Part shown: piece after piece, positions 10,870-21,100 of the stretch
Position numbering within the stretch: the stretch's first letter is position 1
Layout: each line of letters begins with the position of its first letter
Assembly (NCBI GenBank): GCA_030265145.1
Contig: JARBES010000132.1
Coordinates: 15,007,328-15,032,502 of the forward strand
Direction: 5' to 3'
DNA length: 25,175 nucleotides
From: Strongylocentrotus pallidus
Taxonomy: Eukaryota; Echinodermata; Echinoidea; Camarodonta; Strongylocentrotidae
Position numbers and translations under genes: made by a program
The notes under the pieces: model-generated
Databases searched by the model: none
Told to the model about the DNA's origin: nothing
What the model saw: only the letters and a program-made list of their open reading frames with translations

Positions 10870-11415
10870 CTCCTCACGTGCAATATAGATTTTTTTTTGT
10901 GCATCTTTCCGTTGTGTATACCATTTCATGTGTACATTCCAAGGTTGTAATAGTATTGTTAACATCCCTTCGTATATCATTGAATTATAGTTGTAAACTG
11001 ACCTCTTCAGGGTGTACTGCTGGTCAATTTTCTTCTACACTAATAAATCTATAACTAAAATAAAGCAATTATTAATATTCTCAACTTTGATATCCTGCTA
11101 CTTGATTCTAAATTCTAGATTAAAGGGTAAGGACCTTTAGATCCAAGTTGTGGGAAAGGTACCAGATGGCGTCACGGATTTAAGACCGAAACGTGATGAT
11201 GCATTCTAAGCATTTCTATTCAAAATATTATTAGTAGTAGTATTGATAGGAAGGTGATGCCCGTAACTCACACATATACGAATCAGTCTTCCCCTTCTCC
11301 CCCTCTCTCTTCCACCCTCTCTCTCTCTCTCTCTTTTGTTTCCTCTCTCTCACTCTCTCTGTCGCTCTCATATTTCGATCCTTCTCTCTATCTTTAACCA
11401 GATATTTAAGACATT
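10870..11415. repeat. Direct repeat block, right copy
   Basis: Second copy of the block at 10020-10665, with the same landmarks in the same order (GCATCTTTCC at 10901, TTCTAAATTCTAGA, CCAGATGGCGTCA, CCAGATATTTAA at 11398). It has many substitutions and indels relative to the left copy and ends in the same CT-rich segment (about 11290-11370). Confidence 0.8.
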
Positions 11416-11790
11416 TTTGTTGTCGTTCTAAGAGACCTACATCAAACGTTATCAAAATATGTGAAAATATTATTTATAGACACAAATTATATTATTTACT
11501 TTGTTATTGTCTTTAGACCAATTAATTTTGTTGTGTCGACATTAAACGATTTTGTCCTGACTTTTTTCTTTGCGTATTCATTCCTTTACAGGCTAGAAAA
11601 AGGGGGTCAGATTATTCACAGAAGCATGGATATATTGATTTGTTTCCATATAACTTCAGTGCTAAGTAATAATTGACATAGACATTTTATTCAGCGCAGC
11701 GTTTGTGTTCTTCCGGTAAATTAATCTATTGAACGAGTATTCAGTGTAGCCGAGGTCATTTTTAATTAAAGCTTCCCTTTTATTAGAGTC
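11416..11790. other. Intergenic AT-rich stretch, nothing recognised
   Basis: A 71-codon open frame at 11461-11676 shows no recognisable family and no start context. I see no gene or repeat here. Confidence 0.4.
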
Positions 11791-13112
11791 TTATTAGATT
11801 CAGCGCGTGAAGAATGTCAAAACGCATAGCTCTCGACACAAAAACAGACGTTTTCTTGAACTCACACAAATACAACACAGATTTCTGATTGGTTGCAATT
11901 CTGGACGCTGTTCATTTGCAATGCAATAGCAAGAGAAATTAATTTCTCAGTTTGATAGGTAGTATGTGCATTTCGGAGGGATCGTAGAAACTCAAAGAAA
12001 TAATTTGATGCCGAGTAGACCTGTTAAAACGCACATACTCGCCACATGACGGAATTATTTATATTGTCATGGAAAAGAAACAACAGCACTATAAGAGGAC
12101 ATTTGCCGATCAAGTTGATAAATCTACAAGTTTATGTTTCTGTTCTTCCTTGTAGAAACTTCAATTCATCGTCTACACCTGATATTTCTAAAACGAAAAT
12201 GAATGTTTTCTTCAAGGTGATTCTTATGCGAGACAGACATGGATTATCATTTTCACTTATATTGAGGGGTTCTTGTGATCCTGTGTTGTGACTTGTGCTG
12301 TTTTCAACGAAGTTGTTGTCTTTGTTGCTGTCCTCATGATCTTAAACGACGTTGTGATAAAAGAACATCCAACATTGTCATATTTTTTATCGTGTTTTGG
12401 CTGTGACAAATCTATTAAGGAGTCCAACGTGGATCTCGCAGGAGAAGTCTTTACAATAAAAAAGCGGAATCGGTTGAAATAATTTTATTAGATTCAGCGC
12501 GTGAAGCGCGTGAAGAATCTCAAAACGGAAAGCTCTCGACACAACAACAGATGTTTTCTTGAACTTGCACAAATGCAACACAGATTTCTGATTGGTTGCA
12601 ATTCTGGACGCTGTTGATTTGCAATACAATAGCAAAGAGACTCGGCTCCTCAATTTAATAGGTAGTTTGTGTGTTTTGGATGGATCGTAGAAACTCAAAG
12701 ATTTAATTTGATGCCGAGTAGACCTGTTAAAACGCGAATGCTCGCAACATGACGGAATCTTTTCTATTGTTATGGAGAAGAAAAAACAGTACTATATTGA
12801 AGAGGACATTTGCCGATCAAGTTGATAAACCCCTACGTTTATGTTTCTGTTCTTCTTCGTATAAGGTTCAATTCATCGTCTGCACATGATATTTCTAAAA
12901 ACGAAAATGAATTTTTTCTTCAAGGTGTTTTTTATTCGCTGTTTTCACCGAAGTTCTTGGCTTTTTTGCCATCCTCATGATTTTAAACGACGTTGTAAGA
13001 ACATCCAACATTGTCATATTTTATCGCGTTTCGGCTGTGACAAATTTATTAAGGACGTGGATCTCGCGGGAGAAGTGTTTACGACAAAAAAAGCGGAAAC
13101 GGTTGAAATTGT
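11791..13112. repeat. Tandem repeat, two copies of a 694-bp unit
   Basis: Copy 1 is 11791-12484 and copy 2 is 12485-about 13112. Shared blocks include TTCAGCGCGTGAAG, GATTTCTGATTGGTTGCAAT, TTGATGCCGAGTAGACCTGT, GAGGACATTTGCCGATCAAG, TCCAACATTGTCATATTTT and GTGGATCTCGC. Copy 2 lacks about 70 bp present in copy 1 (around 12222-12295) and has a 9-bp GCGCGTGAA micro-duplication. No terminal inverted repeats, poly(A) tail or known domain. Near the end of each unit a short frame encodes FGCDKxIK...VDLAGEVFT in both copies, but it does not extend. Confidence 0.85.
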
Positions 13113-13225
13113 TGTTAAAACCAAATATATAACGTACAGGTTCAGTGCTCAGGAATTATGATCTACTAACCATTTATGATGTTGTTGGTGACATCAAATT
13201 GACCTTGATATTGTTTGTGTTGTAG

Positions 13226-13350
13226 ATGGCGCTGATGTGGTGGTGATGATGTGGTGGTGATGATGTTGTGGTGATGATGTGGTGGTGATGATGTTGTGGT
13301 GATGATGTTGTGGTGATGATGTTGTGGTGATGATGTGGTGGTAATGATGT
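13226..13350. repeat. 15-bp minisatellite
   Basis: About eight tandem units of TGATGATGTGGTGG or TGATGATGTTGTGG type, period 15, alternating GTG and TTG at one position. It grades into irregular GAT microsatellite up to about 13515. Confidence 0.9.
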
Positions 13351-13515
13351 TGACGACGACGACGATGATGATGATATTGATGATGATGATGCCAATAATG
13401 ATGATGATGATGACCACAATCGTGACTAGGATGTAATGATGATGATGAATAATGGTGATGATGATGATGTTGACGATGGTGATGCGGTTGGGATGGTGAT
13501 GATGATGATGAACGC

Positions 13516-14030
13516 GTGTGAAGGATTAATCAATTGATTATCGCCACTGCATGTAGAATATTTCTCATTGTGTATTACACAACGAAAAATAAAAGAAGGA
13601 CATCAACATTAAAGATAGGTAAGTACATAAACTGCATTTTATTTTCTTCCCAATACCATTTCTTTCAGAAAATTGCACATATAATACGTTCTATTGTTTA
13701 AAATTTAATGAATATTTTGTTAATGCAAATAATTAATATCCTTTCCAATTATCATCGCGTTTTATAACTTGAAATGACCATGTCTAGAATGTATTTCTAC
13801 TAACGATCCAACAATCACTTTCTATTTTAGTGGAGCATTGTTTCTCTTTCAATGACCAGGCTGCGCGCGAATCTGTGTTCCATTTTTCGTAATTACATAT
13901 TTGTGTTTGTTTCTGTTCGTTTGTTATAATGTTTGTCTATTTGTTTTTATGAACAGCCTTTACATTGTGCATGTTTATCTGTATGTCCATTCAATGATTT
14001 GTTTTATTTGATTTTGTTTATGGGGGGGGG
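13516..14030. other. Intergenic stretch, nothing recognised
   Basis: AT-rich sequence between the minisatellite and the inverted-repeat element array, ending in a run of nine G at 14023-14031. No gene or repeat family recognised. Confidence 0.4.
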
Positions 14031-14095
14031 GGTATTGTTAGGTAGGAAAAGCCATAACGCATGTCCTACCAAGTATCAATTTATATGTAATTCGA

Positions 14096-14329
14096 ATTCT
14101 GACTATTGACATGCACATTTTCGTAACAGGTGAATGAAATAATTTGTAACAAGGCACAAAACAAATATTTGTGCATTAAATTAATCACATAATGAAAAAA
14201 GTCTATTTCACCGAACCAATAAACCATTTCCGTAATGTAAATTAATTCAATGCATGCGTCTGTGTAAATTGCCTCAATACAACTATTTCATTCACCTGTA
14301 ATAAATATTTGTATTTCAATAGCCAGAAT
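14096..14329. mobile_element. TIR (foldback) element, copy 1
   Basis: A 234-bp unit. The left end ATTCTGACTATTG...CAGGTGAATGAAATA is mirrored at the right end by TATTTCATTCACCTG...CAATAGCCAGAAT, giving inverted repeats of about 60 bp. The centre contains the 12-bp palindrome ACAAATATTTGT. No coding capacity. It is about 95% or more identical to copy 2 over the core, so the duplication is recent. Confidence 0.75.
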
Positions 14330-14364
14330 GCAAACTGCGTATGTCAACGTGTTGTTAGGTAGTA

Positions 14365-14477
14365 GGGACTTTTAGATTCGCACGAAGACAATAGGTCTAT
14401 GCTACGATCGACGTCCTTTTAATGCACTGCCTTGAATGGAAGTCACACGTCTCAGTCCACGCAATTCTAAAAGTCCC
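14365..14477. mobile_element. Nested 113-bp MITE with TA target-site duplication
   Basis: Begins GGGACTTTTAGATT and ends AATTCTAAAAGTCCC, flanked by TA at 14363-14364 and 14478-14479. The paralogous linker after copy 2 (near 14801) reads GGTAG-TA-TATTAATG with no insertion, so it serves as an empty site and fixes both ends. TA duplication fits a Tc1/mariner-type non-autonomous element. No coding sequence. Confidence 0.8.
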
Positions 14478-14531
14478 TAATATTGTAATGTTTGTCCACA
14501 ACCTGGCATCAACCAATGCATTTAGGTTCGC

Positions 14532-14768
14532 ATTCTGACTGTTGAAATTCAATTATTCGTAGACAAATGGTGAATGAAATAATGTGTAACAAGGCACAAA
14601 ACAAATATTTGTGCATTAAATTAATCACATAATGAAAATAGTCTATTTCACCGAACCAATAAACCATTTCCGTAATGTAAATTAATTCAATGCATGCGTC
14701 TTTGTGAATTGCCTCAATACAACTATTTCATTCACCTGTAATGAATAATTGTATTTCAATAGCCAGAA
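14532..14768. mobile_element. TIR (foldback) element, copy 2
   Basis: Second copy of the 14096-14329 element, same orientation, with near-identical core (GTAACAAGGCACAAAACAAA and the CCGAACCAATAAACC region). The left end reads ATTCTGACTGTTGAAATTC; the right end is CAATAGCCAGAA. Together with the shared linker GTGTTGTTAGGTAG it shows a tandem array of about 320-340 bp period. Confidence 0.75.
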
Positions 14769-14863
14769 AGCAAAATGCGTATTTCAACGTGTTGTTAGGT
14801 AGTATATTAATGTTTGTCCAACCTGGCAACAACTAATGTATGTAGGTTCGCATTCTGACCCCA

Positions 14864-14907
14864 ATTCTGACTATTGAAATTCAATTATTCGTAGACAAAT
14901 GAATAGG
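14864..14907. mobile_element. TIR element, partial third copy (left end only)
   Basis: About 44 bp matching the left end of copies 1 and 2 (ATTCTGACTATTGAAATTC, ATTATTCGTAGACAAATG), after which similarity stops. It marks a truncated third array unit. Confidence 0.7.
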
Positions 14908-15009
14908 ATAATTCGTATCGATGCACTTCACGAAGACGTATGCATTAAGTTTGGTTACATTACTAAAACGGTATATTGACCCAATTTTATCGATAATCAA
15001 GACATGCAG

Positions 15010-15109
15010 ACGACACCAGTAACCACCACTACGCCTGTAACCACGGTAACCACTGATCAGATATCGACATCTTTGACCTGCGTGGGTTCTTGCAACATGA
15101 CAACAGCAG
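15010..15109 (+). other. Thr-rich mucin-like exon
   Basis: Encodes [19 protein letters not shown] followed by a CVGSC segment. Dense Thr/Pro suggests an O-glycosylated spacer ahead of the EGF pair. The 5' splice partner is unknown and the polypyrimidine tract before the candidate acceptor is weak. Confidence 0.6.
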
Positions 15110-18100
15110 GTAGGACTTTCGATTTATTTTTCATCTACAGGCCTGTTTGGTGTCGATATCGGTTGTCTCCCCCTCCCCTTTCCATTTTTTTTTAAATTCG
15201 TCAGTGATGGTATCTTGTAATCTTGTCCGGTATGAATTATGATCAGATGCGCTTATAGTGTAACATTGACCTGATTATACCCTTTGAGATTCGTGCACGA
15301 TATATATCCTCAACTTTGACGCTGCTATTATATCGGTTGTTTATCTAATGCAAATACATATTCATACCTTTGTTCTTCCAAAAGACAAAATAATCATTAT
15401 GGTAGAATATAGTTTGTTCGGACTAAGAGAACACAATAATAAGAATATAACCATGATCATGAAAACGGATAACATATCAATCCATCTTTTTATCTGCCTC
15501 TCTTTCTCTCTCTATTTCTCTTTCTCAAATCACAACCACATATATGATGAATTAATGAAATGAAGAGGAAATCGACTCACAGAAATTTAAATGACATATC
15601 TTATGCAAAAATTGACAGCCACTACAAGGCACACTCATCATCCAAACCCGGTAACTTGTGAGGCATCCTCCCTTTGTAAACTGTACTTGCATTTTATTTA
15701 TCTGGAGGTGTGGCTTTCCATGCTTAAGAGAAGTGATTACTTTTCTTTCGTTACTCGAAGATTAAGTTCTTAAAGAATGTAACGGCTATCTCATGGTAAG
15801 CGGTATAAGATTAAAAAGCACTGATGCAACAACCTTGTTCGGTGTGGAATCCGTTTGGCGGAATAACTGAGTATATCCCTGTGACAATATTCATAAGACT
15901 TTACTAAGCTAGTTTTCAATTAATTACATAAGCCAATGCTATGATAAACAGTTAGTCTACAACTAAGCTTAATAAGATGTTATGATTATGAACCCTGATC
16001 TGTCGGAACGCCAAATAACCTCTTTTGTTTTGCTTGACCTTTTTCTATTTCTTTCACTTTAATATCAGCGGTGAACCCGTGTTCGAGTCAACCCTGCCGT
16101 AATGGAGGAACGTGTACGGAGAATGGAGCTGGATTCACCTGCGAGTGTGCATTTGGTTTCCTAGGCACAACATGTCAAACAGGTGCGTAGATGACTATAT
16201 ATGCTTTGTGGCCAGAGCACACGAGGCCGGCAATGTCGGTTTAACAGGCCGTTTGACAAAATGTGGGTGGGTTCACTAGACCGACCGATCTGATAATTTT
16301 CTTTCTTCCCGTATGTATGAGTTCTCCATGTTCTGTCGCTCTTGTAGGTCTTCTGTTTAATGAACCTTTTGGACCCCCTCCATGCTTACTTATGTTGTTA
16401 TATTTCTTTGTTTTGTCAGGCTCGCGAGCTGACGGTGTACTGGGATGACCCCAAACTGGGTTTTCAAATAATCAGTGGACACAATATTGACTTTAAAATC
16501 CTTCATATTGCATGCATTTTAATAATAATTCTAATCGGGATGGCTTTTCAATATGATTTGAAATGTAATTCAAACATTTACCTTGTATTTAAATAATCCT
16601 TTGAAATAATGTATGTTGGTAGATTATCATTTTCAATTTAATTTAATTTCTTAGCCTCGGATGAGATTTTCTCTTCGACTACAATTTAGAATATAAGATT
16701 TCAAGTACGTCATACCACGCGATTTATCCCCTTTTTGTCTTTATCTCTCTCTCTCTCTCTTTCCCCGCTCACACCCCTCCCCCTCTCTATATCTCCTTCC
16801 CCTTCTCCCTCTCTCCCCCTCCATCCTCCTCTCCCGCTCTTTATATCTCTCTCTTCGTTCATTATCAGCGGTCAGCTCGTGTGGCAGCAACCCTTGCCAG
16901 AATGGAGCTACCTGCTCGGAAAGTATAGGAGGATACATTTGCGAGTGTCCATTTGGTTACACGGGGATCCGTTGTGATACAGGTAGGGTATTAATGCGTC
17001 ATTATTCCGAAGCGTTCTCCTTCCACTTTTCTGTAATGCCAATTTGTCTTACACTTCGTGTCACAGGGCTACACGGGAAGTGATGTCATCCTGCGCTTTG
17101 CCCAGTGTACTGAATGAAGAATTCAGTTCCAAAATGTGATAGATAAAATAAAAATAAAAATCAAATCCAGTCAAATCTGTAATCAGTTTAACTTGCAGAG
17201 GATTGGTTGTTGTATGATCACAATTATTTTTACTTATTTACTGCTCTGACTGAATCCTTTACAGATTTGACGCCGAATTTCAATTTCTCTCAAGCTCGTG
17301 GATTGAGCCCGGCTGACTTTGGTGAGTACAATAATCAGTTATCATATTTTGATCGCAGATAATGAGATAACAGTTTGGATCAATCGTGAATATGATATAC
17401 AGGCTTCGATTTTGAATAGGAAATGAAACAAGAGTGCTTGTATCAGCAAATATAAAAACTTGTGATCTTGACAAAATGGAAGTATTAATGTAACCTCAAC
17501 TTGTTATAATTTCCAGGATGCTTTTTTCTTAATTAGGCTGTATCATGTTTTGGCACTGTTTGTGCACCGCACTCAAATTTTCCAACATCCTCACGCTTTC
17601 TTGTGCAAATCCTCAAAGTAATGAATCAAAAGAAAGAGAGTTTTTTTCGAGGAACAATATGTAATAAGTTTTTCTTAGATTAGACCCTAGATTTAGATCA
17701 ATGCGGCACAAATATATTCCTCACTCTGACTTTTCTTAATATCATGAAAATAATATGTACCTTTTGTCTCTTTCATCTTTGAACAGGTGTAAACAGAAGT
17801 GCATACCAGCCGTATTATACGCTGGCAGATCATTATAATCCATTACAGACCATGCAAGGGAACGACCATCAGGCCATTGCAAAAGTACCATGTCGTGACA
17901 ATATGATGGACTGCATCAAACTTACAGGTTTGTAAAATGGCTACCAAGTCAAAGAATTGTTAATGTTAATTTAAGAAATGTACAGAAATATTCTCAATTT
18001 ATTTGTAAAACCAGTCGTTTTAATAATAGCTCTATTCCCTATTTCGTTCGCATCTTAAATGATTATTATTTAAAAAAGTAAGCTTCATGCATTGTGTATA

Positions 18101-21100
18101 TTTTTTATGTTTAATGATGCTGTCTATTATACGTATGAATGTATTTAGTATATTTATCCTTTATATGTCATTAATTTTTATTTCATGTTCACATGTATAC
18201 AATGCTGTATTTTTAACCATCATACCTTGTAAATGACCTGCAATTCAGCTTCGGTTGCCATAACGTCATATGAATAAAACCTTTATTGAATTGAATTGAA
18301 AAATCAATATTAATATCTTTCGTATAACGCGTTACTGTCTGCTGACTTCTCATCTAATATATGTCAAGGTTAAGGATGTGTCAAGCAAATAACAATATAT
18401 TCCCAACTGGAGCATTTCTGTCTGCTGACAATTCATTGAATATGGCAAAGATGTATCATGGGTATAAGAATGTATTCGCGTAAAATCATAAGCAAAGTAC
18501 TTGACAATGTAACAAATAACATCAACGTACACATGTATAATACGTCATCGTTCGACGACCAGGACGCATGCTGGGGGCTGGTGGGGCTGCGGCACTCTCT
18601 ATTCAGAAGTAAAACAGTGAATTAAAAATGCAATTAAAGTCTCTGAAAATATCCATACTAATTGGCTGTGATGCTTGCCTGGTGACCCTTTTCCCTTGAC
18701 AAATCTGTATTTGCCCCTTGTAACACAGCCCTCAATCAGTTACGGGTTGAATGGAATAGAACGAAAGCAGACAGTGCTTGAGCCTTTCAATAATACTCGT
18801 AATAGCAGACGGGGGATGAGAGTGAGGGATGGATGATAACTCCTGCAACGCATCCAGGGGAGTGTTTCACAAAGACTGAGATCGACTTTAAGTTGGAATT
18901 AACTATGGCAGGCCTTTCATACCACTGTGTGCTCTCACCATTGTGATCTTTAGATAATATTTTCTTCCTGCAATAATGAATTATCACAAAATATAAATTC
19001 TGTAGATTTGTGACAATGATTTGTACGTCCCTTGAGAGACCAATGCCAGTAAATGTTGAGAGCAAACAGTGGCATGAATGGTCAGTCATATTTAAGTCTA
19101 ACTTAAAATTGGTCTTAGTCTTTATCATTAGTGCCTTATCATTTGCAACCATCCATCTGATTACCGGCATTTTATCATTCAGATACTCATATTCTCTCTT
19201 CCACAGGGGCCACTTCACGATTGAACCCGATGACTTCACTAACAGGGACCTGTATCCAGGAGCTGGAGAACTGTCCTCAAGGATTCGCCATATCCATGTG
19301 GCTCTTCCTAGACTCAGAAGCCATTGACGGAGTGCCTTCCAAGCTCCTCTCAGTCGAAGATGGAACTCTCAGTGTTCCTTACGCCAGGCTGATGATCACC
19401 GCCCAACGAGCAATAGAATTTTCAGGTACATGTAGTCTCCTGCTGCAAACCGGAAGTATATATCTTCCAACGTGTCCCCTAACTACTCCTATCTGGTACG
19501 ACATAACCAATTACTATCCGTCTATAATCATCATCTCCCTTTCATACATTTCTATTTATGACATAATGTTAAATAGACATGAATATTCATAATTTTAGGC
19601 TGTCTATTATCAACTGTTTATATCATTACCAGATTCATTCCAGTGAGCATGGTAATGAGACAGGAATTGTGTGTTATGGTATAGTTTTAAAATGATGTGT
19701 CGATAGATAGTTACAAAATTGTCTTCAGCACGTATACATTTTGCTCTTAATTCAGTGAACGATGGATTAACCCTCGCCAAGACGACCATTCTCGCAGGCA
19801 AAGTCCGATGGAATCAGTGGTTTAACTTTGGTGCGAGCTGGAAACCCGGATTAGCCCCTCTCGTGTTCGTCAACTCTAAACCAGGAGGTCAAAGTTCACA
19901 GAGTGACGTCACACAGCTCATGGACACGTCGACTAACCGGGAGGTGTGGCTTGGTTCAAAGGAAACCGCGGATTCTGCAGCACCTGTAACCATGTCAGAC
20001 TTCGTGTACTGGGATCGTTTCTTGTTCGATTTTGAGAACCATCGTTACCTTGGAATGACCGGTAATACTATTATTTCGGCATTAATTAAATCCACGATAA
20101 ACACGATAAAGAAAGTCACATACGTTATAAGGGTTAATGCGTCTAGTCGAATCAGTCTAAATGTATGTTTGAAGATACTTCAATATTTTTAACAATTCAT
20201 CATTCGCACCAAACCATGGCCAGATGGGACATGAAACCTGAAGTGTAACTGTGGTATATCACTTTTTGAACAAGGTCGAGATTCAACAGCCTGCTTTATT
20301 AGGATAAACCATTCCTGGTTACCGACATGGTTGATATAGTTGCCATCCCAAATTGGATGAGATGTGTCGCTAGAACATTTGAATAGATAAAGGATGTCTC
20401 GATCAGAATCCGCCGATAGGTTGTCAAAAACTTCCCACCAAGCAAAACCAAATGAGCAACAAAAAAAGAATCATTGGCATTTTCCCTTAGACAGCCTAAA
20501 ATGTACAAACTGGCCAACAACAAATCTAGATTTTGTCAGACTAGAATTTGAATAGGGAAAGGGGCGTATACCCAAATATCCCTCTAAATGTACACCTTTT
20601 AACAATTGTTGTAAAGAAGATTCTCTCTTTGTATATAGATGAAGAACAACACCTGCTATTCACGGCTGATCATTGGTGGACCGTTGACGGATATACGCGC
20701 AGAGATCATCTCTTATTGGCTGGTCATCTGAACGACGTCGCTTCGACGACGCCCATCCGGACGGACGAACATGCGGTGGCCGTGCTGACGTCTGGACGAG
20801 ATGGCAAGGGAAGGGCCCTCGACGTCAACGGAGAGGACGGATTCTGGTTGTTTTTTGGTAGGATATAGGAATGTATAATATTCTCATGATGATGATACGA
20901 GTGGATACGTCGCCGGACTGTCGATAACAAGGTCCGCGGTTCGAGTCCCGCCGCGGCACTAATGTCCTTTGGCAAGACATTGATCTACATTTGTCACACT
21001 CATCCCACAGGTGATGTAAATGGGCACCTGGCAGGAATTAATTCCTTGAAATGCAGGAGCACTGTCATGGCAGCTAGGCTAAAGCCGGGGTAATAATAAA

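Noticed and set aside
10660-11054. ORFs running through the N block
   Set aside because: They are made of unknown bases and simple repeat; no real coding evidence.
12046-12291. 81-codon ORF in the 694-bp tandem unit as a gene
   Set aside because: The frame is not kept in the second copy and no domain or start context supports it.
13226-13350. CRISPR-like array
   Set aside because: The repeats are contiguous 15-bp units without spacers, in evident eukaryotic DNA.
13166-13419. His/Ile-rich minus-strand ORFs
   Set aside because: Translation of the 15-bp minisatellite and GAT repeat; no non-repetitive coding sequence.
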